Shown one piece after another: positions 7,361-15,863 of a stretch of DNA of 32,988 bases. The notes under the pieces are model-generated. The model had not been told where the DNA came from. It saw nothing but the letters and a program-made list of their open reading frames with translations, and ran no database searches. Positions within the stretch are counted from its first letter, which is position 1, and each line of letters begins with the position of its first letter. Position numbers and translations under genes: made by a program. The stretch is from Gammaproteobacteria bacterium (lineage in GTDB: Bacteria; Pseudomonadota; Gammaproteobacteria; Steroidobacterales; Steroidobacteraceae). The DNA is taken from the NCBI GenBank assembly GCA_025355645.1, contig JANXZG010000127.1, forward strand, positions 1 to 32,988. The letters are read 5' to 3'.

Positions 7361-9832
7361 ATGGATAAATGGCGGGTTCATAAATTCGGCGGCTCCAGCG
7401 TGGCTGATGCCGCCTGCATCCGACGGGTGGCTGATATTGTGGAAGCGTCGGCCCATCCGCGCGAGGCCATCGTGCTGTCCGCCTGCAAAGGCGCAACCGA
7501 CGCGCTGCTGAACCTGATCCAGCTCGCCGAAAACCCGGAGGGCAATTTTCTAGCGGCACTGCGCGTGCTCGAGAAGCGCCACCAGGGCCTGGCCGCAGAA
7601 TTGCTGCCCGCGGCGCTCGGCGATATTTTCTGCTCCAATCTTGCCGCCGATATTCGCGACATATCGGGCATGCTGCAGACGGTGCGGCTAATCCGCTCCT
7701 CCCCGTATACGCTGCGCGACCTGATATCCGGCTACGGCGAGATCTGGTCGACGAAACTGTTCGCTCCGTTGCTGCAATCACGGGGCCGGATCAAGGGCGA
7801 GGTGAGCTGGATCGACGCCCGTCGTGTCATCGTGATCGAATGGGGCCCGCTGGGGCCTGCCGTGCAATGGGCGCGCAGCGAAGAGAATCTGAAGCGCCTC
7901 GTGCCAGGGGGATTCACCGGCCGGCTGGTCGTCACGGGCTTCATCGCGACGACGGTTACGGGCACGCAGACCACGCTCGGGCGCAATGGTAGTGATTTTT
8001 CGGGCTCCATATTCGGCGCCTTGCTGGATGCGGCCGAGATCCACATCTGGACCGATGTCGATGGCGTGCTGTCGGCGGATCCGCGCCTCGTGCCAAATGC
8101 CGAGGTCATCGATCAGCTCTCCTATAACGAAGCCATGGAACTTGCTTACTTCGGCGCAAAGGTCATTCACCCGCAGACGATGGAACCGGCGATCGCGCGC
8201 AATATTCCGATCTTCATCCGCAATACCTTCGCACCGCAGAAACGCGGCACGCTGATCACGGCGAACCCGAGCTCCGCGCTGCTCGTCAAGGGCATCACCT
8301 CGATCGATCCGGTTGCACTCGTTAATCTCGAGGGCGCTGGCATGATCGGCGTGCCCGGAACGGCGCACCGCCTGTTCGGGGCGCTGCGCGATGCCGGCAT
8401 CTCGGTCATCCTGATCTCGCAGGGCAGTTCCGAGCATTCCATCTGCTTCGCCATACCGGAGAACCAGGCACAGCGTGCCGAGGAAGCCATACGCCAGGCG
8501 TTCGCGACGGAGCTGCGCGATGGGCATATCCAGAGCGTGGACGTGGGCCGGGGACTCAGCATCCTGGCGGTGGTCGGCGATGGCATGGCAGGCGCGCATG
8601 GCGTGGCGGCGCAGGTGTTCAAATCCCTCGCACGAGCGGCGATCAATGTGCGTGCCATTGCGCAGGGCGCCTCCGAGCGCAACATTTCTGTGGTTGTCGA
8701 TGGCAGGAGCGCCGCGCGCGCCCTGCGGGCCGTGCATGCGGGTTTCTACCTGTCGCCCAATACCCTGTCTATCGGCTTGATTGGCCCGGGAACGGTCGGA
8801 CGCGTGCTGATCGCGCAGATCCTCACGCAGCTTGAGCGCCTGCGCGCGTTGAACGTGGATATCCGCATCCGCGGCATCGCGACCTCGACGCGCATGCTGC
8901 TGGATGAGCATTCGATCGACCTCAAGCACTGGAAACAGCGGCTCGAGAGCGCCGGCGAGCCCGTGGATCTGGCGAAATTCGCCCAGCACGTGAAGGCCGA
9001 TTACATTCCGCACACCGCGATCGTGGATTGCACAGCGAGCGTGGATGTGGCCTCGAACTATCGCGCCTGGCTCGCGAACGGCATTCATGTCATTACGCCA
9101 AACAAAAAAGCTAACAGCGGCCCGCTGCCGGCCTGGCGCGCCCTGCAGGATGCGCGCCGCGCATCGGGCACTTATTATCTGTACGAGGCCACCGTAGGAG
9201 CGGGCCTCCCAGTGATCCAAACGCTGCGCGATCTGCGCGAGACGGGCGATGATATCACCAGCATCGAAGGTATATTCTCGGGCACCCTGGCGTACCTGTT
9301 CAATATGTTTGACGGCAAGACGCCGTTTTCCGCGATCGTGAGAACCGCGCGGGAAAAGGGCTACACGGAGCCCGATCCGCGCGATGACCTCTCGGGCCTC
9401 GATGTGGCGCGAAAGCTGATCATCCTCGCGCGCGAGATGGGTTTGACGCTGGAGATGAGCGATGTGCGCATTGAGGGTCTGGTGCCCGAAGCGCTGAAGA
9501 GCTGCAGCGTCGAGGAGTTCATGCGGCGCATGCCGGAATTCGACGCCGCGATCGCGGCGACACTTGCGCAGTCGGCAGCGCGTCACGAGGTGCTGCGCTA
9601 CGTCGGTCGCGTCGATGCGGCGGGCACGGCCACCGTGGGTCTCGTGCACCTGCCTGCGAGCCATGTGTTCGGGCATATTGCATTGACCGACAATGTCGTG
9701 CGCTTCGCGACTCGGCGCTACAACCAGAATCCGCTGGTCGTACAGGGGCCCGGCGCGGGACCAGAGGTGACCGCCGGTGGCGTGTTTGCCGACCTGCTGC
9801 GCCTCGCGGCCTACCTCGGCGCCAATATTTAG
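7361..9832 (+). CDS. thrA: Bifunctional aspartokinase / homoserine dehydrogenase
   Basis: An 823-residue fusion catalysing the first and third steps from aspartate towards threonine and methionine. The aspartokinase half begins with KFGGSS (8-13) and contains GRNGSDFS and the WTDVDGV segment. Two ACT regulatory domains (about 310-460) follow, with SQGSSEHSI and AQGASERNI, the repeats that bind the feedback effector in the family. Homoserine dehydrogenase occupies about 468-823, with the NAD(P) motif GPGTVG (475-480), TPNKKAN, and GYTEPDPRDDLSG. Length and order match E. coli ThrA (820 aa). Feedback inhibition by threonine is expected from family knowledge. thrB follows 8 bp later, so this is the first gene of a thrABC operon. 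Confidence 0.97.
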   Translation: MDKWRVHKFGGSSVADAACIRRVADIVEASAHPREAIVLSACKGATDALLNLIQLAENPEGNFLAALRVLEKRHQGLAAELLPAALGDIFCSNLAADIRDISGMLQTVRLIRSSPYTLRDLISGYGEIWSTKLFAPLLQSRGRIKGEVSWIDARRVIVIEWGPLGPAVQWARSEENLKRLVPGGFTGRLVVTGFIATTVTGTQTTLGRNGSDFSGSIFGALLDAAEIHIWTDVDGVLSADPRLVPNAEVIDQLSYNEAMELAYFGAKVIHPQTMEPAIARNIPIFIRNTFAPQKRGTLITANPSSALLVKGITSIDPVALVNLEGAGMIGVPGTAHRLFGALRDAGISVILISQGSSEHSICFAIPENQAQRAEEAIRQAFATELRDGHIQSVDVGRGLSILAVVGDGMAGAHGVAAQVFKSLARAAINVRAIAQGASERNISVVVDGRSAARALRAVHAGFYLSPNTLSIGLIGPGTVGRVLIAQILTQLERLRALNVDIRIRGIATSTRMLLDEHSIDLKHWKQRLESAGEPVDLAKFAQHVKADYIPHTAIVDCTASVDVASNYRAWLANGIHVITPNKKANSGPLPAWRALQDARRASGTYYLYEATVGAGLPVIQTLRDLRETGDDITSIEGIFSGTLAYLFNMFDGKTPFSAIVRTAREKGYTEPDPRDDLSGLDVARKLIILAREMGLTLEMSDVRIEGLVPEALKSCSVEEFMRRMPEFDAAIAATLAQSAARHEVLRYVGRVDAAGTATVGLVHLPASHVFGHIALTDNVVRFATRRYNQNPLVVQGPGAGPEVTAGGVFADLLRLAAYLGANI

Positions 9833-9840
9833 CAGCCATC

Positions 9841-10788
9841 GTGCCCAAGAAATCCGCTTACGACGATGTGACCGCGTTTGCGCCGGCGACGGTCGCGAAC
9901 GTTGCCATCGGCTTCGATATCCTGGGACACACCGTCGAAGCGGTGGGCGACCGGGTGCGGATAAAAAGAATCGAGGCGCCGGAGGTGCGGATCTGTTCGA
10001 TTACCGGCGTGGCCGGAGAATTGCCCGTGGAACCGGAGCGCAACACCGCCGGGCGCGCTGTGCAGGCGATGCACCAGGCGTTGAAGCTTCCCTATGGATT
10101 CGAATTATCGATCGACAAGGGCATTCCATTGTCCTCCGGCATGGGCGGTTCCGCTGCATCCGCGGTTGCCGCCGTGGTCGCCGCCAATGCATTGCTGGCC
10201 GAGCCGCTGACACGGCTTCAACTACTGCAGTACGCCATCCAGGGCGAGATCATCGCGAGTGGCGCCGTGCATGTCGATAACATTGCGCCGAGCCTGTTCG
10301 GCGGCCTGGTCCTCACGGTGGGAATCGATCATCCGCGCGTCAAGCAGATACCGGTACCCAAATCGGTGCGCTGCGTGTTGGTGCATCCGCACATGCAGTT
10401 AGCGACGCGCGAAGCGCGCGCGATCCTGAAGGCCCATGTGACCCGCTCCGATTTCGTGTGGCAGACGGCGAATCTCGCCGGCTTCATCAGTGGCTGTTAC
10501 TCGAACGACCTGGACATGATCCGCGAGTCCTTTGATGATGTCGTGATCGAACCCCAGCGCCAGTCCATGATTCCCGGATTTGGCGAGGTCAAGCAGGCCG
10601 CCATGGCCGCAGGTGCGCTCGGCTGTTCGATTTCCGGGGCGGGACCCACGATCTTTGCGTGGGCGGAGACCCATCGAACGGTCGCGGTGCAGGCAGGAAT
10701 GGTGGCAGCCTTCAGGGCCCACGGACTCGACTCCGATGCATGGATCTCGGTCATCGAAAATGATGGCGCGAGAATCGTAAACCCGTGA
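9841..10788 (+). CDS. thrB: Homoserine kinase (GHMP family)
   Basis: A 315-residue cytoplasmic enzyme that phosphorylates L-homoserine with ATP. The ATP-binding GHMP motif PLSSGMGGSAAS lies at about 96-107, the N-terminal motif APATVANVAIGFD at 14-26, and the C-terminal GHMP signature GCSISGAGPT around residue 262. It starts at a GTG 8 bp after the thrA stop. Its TGA (10786-10788) overlaps the GTG start of thrC, so translation of the two is probably coupled. Length fits the family (about 310 aa). Confidence 0.97.
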   Translation: MPKKSAYDDVTAFAPATVANVAIGFDILGHTVEAVGDRVRIKRIEAPEVRICSITGVAGELPVEPERNTAGRAVQAMHQALKLPYGFELSIDKGIPLSSGMGGSAASAVAAVVAANALLAEPLTRLQLLQYAIQGEIIASGAVHVDNIAPSLFGGLVLTVGIDHPRVKQIPVPKSVRCVLVHPHMQLATREARAILKAHVTRSDFVWQTANLAGFISGCYSNDLDMIRESFDDVVIEPQRQSMIPGFGEVKQAAMAAGALGCSISGAGPTIFAWAETHRTVAVQAGMVAAFRAHGLDSDAWISVIENDGARIVNP

Positions 10789-12095
10789 CAGTCTCAACCC
10801 GATATATCAGCACCCGCAATGCTGCCGCCAGCGCGACATTGTCAGAAGCACTTGCGCGCGGCCTCGCGCCCGACGGGGGGCTATATGTGCCAGAGCGCCT
10901 GCCGGCGCTGGACCTTGCTGCGTTCAGCGGCCTTACCCGACTGCCCGACCTGGCAAGGCAGGCGCTGCAGGGATTTTTCTATGCCGACCGGCTGCAGTAT
11001 GAACTTGCCGGAATTACCGAAGCGGCGCTCGATATGGCGGCGCCCACTACGGCGGTCGAAGCCTGTGCCGATCCGCTGTCGGTCCTCGAGCTCTATCACG
11101 GGCCGACTGCCGCGTTCAAGGATTTTGGCGCGCGCTTCCTGGCCGAAAGCCTGCAGCGCCTCGAGTCGGCCCAGCCGCTGCCACTGACGATATTGGTGGC
11201 GACTTCCGGCGATACCGGCGGCGCGGTGGCAGCGGCCTTTTACCGCCGGCCCTGGGTGCGAGTCGTGATCCTGTATCCGAAGGGCTTAGTCAGCCCGCGG
11301 CAGGAACAGCAGCTGACATGCTGGGGCGAGAATGTCAGGTCACTACGCGTCGAAGGCAGCTTCGATGACTGCCAACGCATGGTCAAGGAGGCATTCGTCG
11401 ATCCGCAATTACGGCGGCGCCATCGATTCAGCTCGGCGAACAGCATCAACATTGGCCGGCTGTTGCCGCAGATGGCGTACTACATTGCCTCAAGTCTCGA
11501 GATCCGACGCCGGACAGGGCGCAGCGGCTCCTATATCATTCCGGCAGGTAATCTTGGCAACGCTTTCGCCGCGGTCTGGGCGCGCGAGCTGGGATTGCCG
11601 ATCGACCGGATCGTGCTGGCGCATAACAGCAATTGCACTGTGCCCGACTACCTGCAGAGTGGTGAGTGGCGGCCACGCGCAAGTATTGCGACGCTCGCCT
11701 CGGCGATGGACGTGGGTAATCCAAGCAATATGGAGCGGCTCCGATCAATGTATCCGGCAATTGATAGCCTGCGGGCGCAGTTGAGCGCGGACAGCGTCGA
11801 TGATGCGGCCATCTGCGCACGGATTTCGGCTGATTACCGCGAGTTCGGGCGCACTTGGTGTCCGCACACGGCCACGGCTGCGGAAGTCTACCGGCGCCTG
11901 CCCGCCGAGGCCCGGCAGGAGCGCCCGTGGGTGCTGGTCGCGACCGCGCATCCGGCAAAGTTTAATGAAATTGTCGAGCCTTTGATCGGCAGGCCCATTG
12001 CGGTCCCCGGCGATCTGGCCAAGCTGCTGAGCCTGCCCCAGCACCGTACCGATGTGGCACCGTCACTGGCTTCGCTCGCCGCGGCACTGGCATGA
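10785..12095 (+). CDS. thrC: Threonine synthase
   Basis: A 436-residue PLP enzyme that converts O-phospho-L-homoserine to L-threonine and phosphate. The PLP-binding lysine is Lys112 in TAAFKDFGARF, and the phosphate-binding stretch ATSGDTGGAV lies near residue 145. It has the N-terminal ISTRNAAAS start typical of the class that lacks the SAM-binding extension. The GTG start overlaps the thrB stop as GTGA, and its own TGA overlaps the ATG of the NERD gene as ATGA. It is the last biosynthetic gene of the operon. Confidence 0.97.
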   Translation: MTVSTRYISTRNAAASATLSEALARGLAPDGGLYVPERLPALDLAAFSGLTRLPDLARQALQGFFYADRLQYELAGITEAALDMAAPTTAVEACADPLSVLELYHGPTAAFKDFGARFLAESLQRLESAQPLPLTILVATSGDTGGAVAAAFYRRPWVRVVILYPKGLVSPRQEQQLTCWGENVRSLRVEGSFDDCQRMVKEAFVDPQLRRRHRFSSANSINIGRLLPQMAYYIASSLEIRRRTGRSGSYIIPAGNLGNAFAAVWARELGLPIDRIVLAHNSNCTVPDYLQSGEWRPRASIATLASAMDVGNPSNMERLRSMYPAIDSLRAQLSADSVDDAAICARISADYREFGRTWCPHTATAAEVYRRLPAEARQERPWVLVATAHPAKFNEIVEPLIGRPIAVPGDLAKLLSLPQHRTDVAPSLASLAAALA

Positions 12096-12691
12096 GCACC
12101 GTCGTCATCGAACCACGCTGGGTCGCGATCGGCATCGCCATTGTCCTCGGCATCGCTGCCGCTGCTGTTGGCATCCGAGCCTACCGGCGCCGCGCGCGCC
12201 GACGCGCGCTGCTGCAGCGTCTTGAGCGTATCGCGGTGCAGGCGGTGCACCAGGTGGAAGTACCTGATGGCATGGGAGGATTTATCCATGTCGATCATCT
12301 GTTGCTGACGCCGCAGGGTATCCTGCTGCTCGATACGCGGCGCGTACCGGGCCTTATTTTTGGTGGGGACCAGATGAGCGAGTGGACCGTGATGGCACGC
12401 AACCGGCGCTACACGTTCGAGAATCCGCAGCCGGCTCTCTATGACCGGGTAGCGTCGGTCAAGGCGCTCGTGGGGAATGTGCCGGTGGAGGGGCGGCTGA
12501 TGTTTTCAAATGTCGGCAAGTTCACCAAGGGCAAACCGAAGTGGGTGATGATGGAGGGCGGCCTTGAGGTCGAATTCCTGGCCGTTGACCGTTCGGCGGA
12601 CCCAATATCGGACGCTGAGGGCTACCGGGAAGGCTGGGATCGGCTGACCGCGCAACTAAGGCCGAGTCCCCATGCCTTTACGAGCATGTGA
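12092..12691 (+). CDS. Membrane-anchored nuclease-related domain (NERD) protein
   Basis: A 199-residue protein with one N-terminal transmembrane helix (about 10-29), an Arg-rich cytoplasmic collar (32-41) and a NERD-like domain from about 42-150. The recognisable segment is VDHLLLTPQGILLLDTRR followed by GLIFGG and WT, the pattern of NERD proteins, which relate to restriction-endonuclease-fold nucleases. The family's usual Glu/Lys core (ETK) is DTR here, so nuclease activity is doubtful. The start codon overlaps the thrC stop (ATGA), placing it in the threonine operon at least translationally. The 3' end overlaps the convergent tatD by 14 bp. Its function is unknown. Confidence 0.7.
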   Translation: MSTVVIEPRWVAIGIAIVLGIAAAAVGIRAYRRRARRRALLQRLERIAVQAVHQVEVPDGMGGFIHVDHLLLTPQGILLLDTRRVPGLIFGGDQMSEWTVMARNRRYTFENPQPALYDRVASVKALVGNVPVEGRLMFSNVGKFTKGKPKWVMMEGGLEVEFLAVDRSADPISDAEGYREGWDRLTAQLRPSPHAFTSM

Positions 12692-13478
12692 GCCGGAACA
12701 GGCGCTGCGCGTTGGCGGTGGATTGGGCCGCCAGTGCCTGCGGCGTTGCGCCGCGCAGCTTCGCGGCGGTGTTCAGGATATGTACTAGAAAGGCCGGCTC
12801 GTTACGGCGTGTGGCAGGTTTAGGCGTGAGGTCGCGCGGCAGCAAATATGGCGCGTCGGTCTCCAGCATGATCCGATCCGCTGGTATTCGCGGGACCGCC
12901 TCGCGTAGCAGCGCGCCGCGCCGCTCATCACAAAGCCAACCCGTCACGCCAACGCAAAGTCCGAGCGCGACATAATCGACGAGCTCGGCCGGGCCACCAG
13001 TGAAGCAATGGGCAACCCCGCCGCACAGCCGGGGCGCAAAATCACGCAGGATTGCGACAAAATCTGCGTGCGCATCGCGCTGGTGCAGGAACACCGGCTT
13101 GCCGATCGCCACGGCAAGGTCCAGCTGCGCGATGAAGGTGCTGCGCTGCGCCGCGCGCGGCGACAGGTCGCGGTAATAGTCGAGCCCGCATTCCCCGACG
13201 GCAACCACGCGAGGTTGCGCCAGCAGGGCGGCGAGCTGCGGCGCTTGCGCTGGGTCAAACTGCCCAGCCAGGTGCGGATGGACGCCGGCGGTACTCCACA
13301 ACACCCCGGGGTGAAGTGTCGCGAGCGCGAGTGCCTGTTTCGAGCCCGGCAAGTCCGCACCGGTGACAATCTGGCGGCGCACACCTGCGAGCATCGCGCG
13401 CTGCATGACATAAGGCAGGTCTGCGCCAAAGCTTGCGTGCGTGAGGTTCGCGCCAATATCGATCAAGTCCAAAGTCAA
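12678..13478 (-). CDS. tatD: TatD family metal-dependent DNase
   Basis: A 266-residue TIM-barrel hydrolase; E. coli TatD is a 3'-5' exonuclease. The start DIGANLTHASF resembles E. coli TatD rather than the HxH start of YcfH/YjjV. Metal and catalytic segments visible are STAGVHPH, GECGLDYYRD, LHQRDAH, AHCFTG and ETDAPYLLPRDLTPKP. The start is a TTG at 13478 with an AGGAG five bases upstream (13484-13488); the alternatives at codons 3 and 5 have worse spacing. It diverges from the TPR-like gene across 51 bp that hold repeated ATTGT/ACAAT half-sites. Confidence 0.93.
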   Translation of the reverse strand: MTLDLIDIGANLTHASFGADLPYVMQRAMLAGVRRQIVTGADLPGSKQALALATLHPGVLWSTAGVHPHLAGQFDPAQAPQLAALLAQPRVVAVGECGLDYYRDLSPRAAQRSTFIAQLDLAVAIGKPVFLHQRDAHADFVAILRDFAPRLCGGVAHCFTGGPAELVDYVALGLCVGVTGWLCDERRGALLREAVPRIPADRIMLETDAPYLLPRDLTPKPATRRNEPAFLVHILNTAAKLRGATPQALAAQSTANAQRLFRLTCS

Positions 13479-13499
13479 GTCGGCTCCTTTGTGTATGGT

Positions 13500-13519
13500 A
13501 TTGTCCGCACAATTATTGT
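13500..13519. promoter_or_regulatory. Overlapping dyads ATTGT-N4-ACAAT-N1-ATTGT between tatD and the TPR-like gene
   Basis: Three 5-base half-sites follow one another: ATTGT at 13500-13504, ACAAT at 13509-13513 and ATTGT at 13515-13519. They form two perfect inverted repeats sharing the middle arm. The array sits in the 51-bp divergent spacer and could be an operator serving both genes. No known regulator is assigned; chance is possible in an AT-rich spacer. Confidence 0.35.
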
Positions 13520-13529
13520 ACTGCCACGC

Positions 13530-14258
13530 ATGAGTTCGGAGTCGATGTTAAGAGAAGCGATAATGCTGATGCTACTGGGGATGCCGCTAGGGGCGCTGGC
13601 GCAGGCGGGCGGGGACCTCCAGGCGCAGATCATCTACGCCTACCAGACCGAGGACTTGAATGCGCTGCTCGATATCGAGGCGGGCTTGCGCACGCGGGTC
13701 GCCGCGGGAGAGGGCGGCGCGGCGCTTCATTATCATCTAGCGCATGCCGCCTACCGGCACGCGCTGCTTACCGCGCGCGAGCAAGGGCTTGGCGGGCATG
13801 CTGCCGGCAACTGCGTCGATGAGCTGAAGGAGATCCTGCGGCAGGATGCGCACAACGTGGAAGCGCTGGTGTTGCAGTCGGCTTGTTACGCCCGGGAAGC
13901 TCTGGGCGCCACCCTCGAGGCGCCGCTGCTGCGGCGGCTGTCATTACATCGGTTGAAGGAGGCGCTGCGCCTTGCACCAGGCAATCCGCGCGTGCTTTAC
14001 TTTGCGGCGCTTGCGGCGCCGGGAGCCGATCATCCGCTTGCGCAGTTGAAAACTGCGGCCGATGCGTTCGGTCAGGCCTCGGCAACCGCGACTGACGTGC
14101 CCGGATGGGGCGATGCCGAGGCGTACCTGGCGCTCGGAGAGGAAATGCAGCGCGGCGGCGACGCGCTCGGCGCGCGTAACTGGATCGAGCGCTCGTTGAT
14201 CGCTAGCCCGGACTACAAGGCGGCGCAACGGGCACGCCTCGAACTCGTTGGGCATTGA
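13530..14258 (+). CDS. Putative secreted TPR-like protein of unknown function
   Basis: About 242 residues if started at the ATG at 13530; in-frame ATGs at 13545 and 13563 are alternatives, the last preceded by AGAGAAG at five bases. The hydrophobic stretch MLMLLGMPLGALAQA looks like a signal peptide, so the product is probably periplasmic. The rest is helical and Ala/Leu-rich with TPR-like pairs (ALHYHLAHAAYRHAL, LKEALRLAPGNPRVLYFAAL, DALGARNWIERSLIASPDYKAA). I do not recognise a named family. It lies 12 bp upstream of the YgjP-like metallopeptidase gene, which suggests co-transcription. The open frame extends upstream to 13008, but that part lies antisense to tatD. Confidence 0.6.
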   Translation: MSSESMLREAIMLMLLGMPLGALAQAGGDLQAQIIYAYQTEDLNALLDIEAGLRTRVAAGEGGAALHYHLAHAAYRHALLTAREQGLGGHAAGNCVDELKEILRQDAHNVEALVLQSACYAREALGATLEAPLLRRLSLHRLKEALRLAPGNPRVLYFAALAAPGADHPLAQLKTAADAFGQASATATDVPGWGDAEAYLALGEEMQRGGDALGARNWIERSLIASPDYKAAQRARLELVGH

Positions 14259-14270
14259 AACGAACCTGCT

Positions 14271-15014
14271 ATGATTCCACATCTCATGAAGAGCTCCGCG
14301 ATGCAGCTTTCCTTGTTCGAGACAGGCGGTCCCGGCGAACGTTTTGCAGTGCGCGTCAGCGAAAAAGCCCGGCGCCTGACCGCCCGCGTGCACATCGGCG
14401 GGCGCGTGGAAATCGTCGTGCCTCGCGGGGTCGGACCGCGGATGGTGCGCGATTTCGTGCAGCGGTTTACACCCTGGATTGATCGCAAGGTCGCCGCTTT
14501 GGGCCAGAACGCCCCAGTTGGCGAAGCGGTTCCCGCGCAGATTTTGTTTGCGCTGACGGCCGAGCGATTCACCGTGAATTTCCGCGCCGGCCCGCGGCGC
14601 CGCCTGTTCGAGCAGGACGGCCACTTGCATATCGAGGCGCTGGATGCGGAAGGGGCGCGCAGGCGCCTGCGCCGCTGGCTGCGCCGGGCGGCCGCCGAGA
14701 GGCTCACGCCGCGGCTCTTGCAGCTCGCCAAAGAGATGAACCATCGGGTCAGCAAGGTTGCCATTCGTTGCCAACGCACGCGCTGGGGCAGCTGCTCGAG
14801 CCGGGGCACGGTCAGTCTGAACTGCTCGCTGTTGTTCTTGCCGGATGAAGTCGTGCGTTACCTGTTTGTGCACGAGCTGACACACCTGACCCACATGAAT
14901 CATTCGGCCGGATTCTGGCGTATTGTCGAGGCTCAGGAGCCGCAGTACAAGCGGCTCGATGCGGAGCTTCTGGCCGGCTGGCGCACGGTGCCGGAGTGGG
15001 TATTTCGTGACTAA
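14271..15014 (+). CDS. YgjP-like (DUF45/M48-type) metallopeptidase
   Basis: A 247-residue protein with the zinc motif HELTH (His201, Glu202, His205) followed by a probable third ligand, His211, and the family signature RWGSCSSRGTVSLN at 171-184. It has no signal peptide, so it is probably cytoplasmic. ATGs at 14286 and 14301 are alternative starts; none has a strong ribosome binding site. Substrates of the family are unknown. Its stop at 15012-15014 lies just inside the tryptophan dioxygenase gene (8-bp overlap), suggesting coupling. Confidence 0.85.
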   Translation: MIPHLMKSSAMQLSLFETGGPGERFAVRVSEKARRLTARVHIGGRVEIVVPRGVGPRMVRDFVQRFTPWIDRKVAALGQNAPVGEAVPAQILFALTAERFTVNFRAGPRRRLFEQDGHLHIEALDAEGARRRLRRWLRRAAAERLTPRLLQLAKEMNHRVSKVAIRCQRTRWGSCSSRGTVSLNCSLLFLPDEVVRYLFVHELTHLTHMNHSAGFWRIVEAQEPQYKRLDAELLAGWRTVPEWVFRD

Positions 15015-15852
15015 GCCGGAAGGCACCGTCGATCTGAGCGACGAGAAGATTCACTGGGACCTCGGCCGCTCATTCTCCTACAGCGAATACCTGCATCTCG
15101 ATAAGTTGCTCGGCTCGCAGCACCCGCTGTCGACCCAGCATGACGAGATGCTGTTCATCATGATGCACCAGGTGTCGGAGCTGTGGATGAAGCTGGCGCT
15201 GTACGAGCTCGGGGAAATGCTTGCCTTTATAAAACGCGATGCGCTGGGACCAGCCTTTGCGATTTTCGCGCGGGTGTCGCACATCCAGCAACAGCTTCTG
15301 CAGTCCTGGGATGTGCTCGGCACAATCTCGCCTGCCGAGTTTGCCGCGTTCCGTGAGGCACTCGGCAAGTCCTCCGGCTTCCAGTCGCGCCAGTACCGGC
15401 TGCTGGAATTTATGCTCGGCAACAAGAACGCGGCGATAATCAACGTGTTTCGAAGTGATCCGCAGAGCCTCACGATGCTCGAATCGGCGCTTACGGCGCC
15501 GAGCCTGTACGACGAGTCATTGCGCTGCCTCGCGAGGCGTGGCATTCCCGTGCCCTCGCAGGTGCTCGAGCGGGACTTCTCGTTGCCCTACCAGGCCAAT
15601 GCCGCGGTCGCGGCAGCCTGGCTTGGCGTGTATCACAATGCCGCGGCGGATTGGGAAATGTACCAGCTTGGCGAGAGTCTGGTGGAGCTCGACTACAAGT
15701 TCCAGCTGTGGCGGTCGGCCCATGTCAAGACGGTCGAGCGTGTCATCGGCAGCCAGCCCGGAACCGGCGGAAGCGGCGGCGTTTCCTACCTTACCAAGGC
15801 ACTCGACTTGAAGTTCTTTCCAGAGCTTTGGTCCATTAGAACATCGATGTAG
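15007..15852 (+). CDS. kynA: Tryptophan 2,3-dioxygenase
   Basis: A 281-residue heme enzyme that opens the indole ring of L-tryptophan to N-formylkynurenine. From a GTG at 15007, His54 (MMHQVSEL), Arg116 (FREALG) and the proximal heme ligand His239 (SAHVKTV) fall almost at the positions known in the Xanthomonas enzyme (His55, Arg117, His240). The loop GTGGSGGVSYL and the C-terminal FPELW complete the family pattern. GGAG lies upstream of the GTG; the open frame runs upstream to 14923 but only as a shadow of the metallopeptidase gene. Formamidase and kynureninase genes are not in the window. The class I DAHP synthase follows 11 bp later. Confidence 0.96.
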   Translation: MTKPEGTVDLSDEKIHWDLGRSFSYSEYLHLDKLLGSQHPLSTQHDEMLFIMMHQVSELWMKLALYELGEMLAFIKRDALGPAFAIFARVSHIQQQLLQSWDVLGTISPAEFAAFREALGKSSGFQSRQYRLLEFMLGNKNAAIINVFRSDPQSLTMLESALTAPSLYDESLRCLARRGIPVPSQVLERDFSLPYQANAAVAAAWLGVYHNAAADWEMYQLGESLVELDYKFQLWRSAHVKTVERVIGSQPGTGGSGGVSYLTKALDLKFFPELWSIRTSM

Positions 15853-15863
15853 CAGGACGATCC

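Noticed and set aside
7354..7368. Four-codon mini-frame (ATG ACT GAT GGA TAA) overlapping the thrA start
   Set aside because: It has no Thr-rich content and no own ribosome binding site; it is probably incidental.
178..7560. A 16-base identical string at 178-193 and 7545-7560
   Set aside because: A single match of this length is not far from chance for a window this size, and the second copy is ordinary thrA coding sequence; no target-site or repeat structure surrounds either copy.
7778..9676. 632-codon open frame antisense to thrA
   Set aside because: Its composition (His, Arg, Asp-rich) is that of a shadow frame in GC-rich DNA and it matches no family.
13008..13529. Upstream extension of the TPR-like gene's open frame
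   Set aside because: It is antisense to tatD, whose motifs are unambiguous; the signal peptide only makes sense with a start near 13530-13563.
14923..15006. Upstream extension of the tryptophan dioxygenase frame
   Set aside because: It overlaps the conserved end of the YgjP-like gene in another frame, and the family start fits the GTG at 15007.
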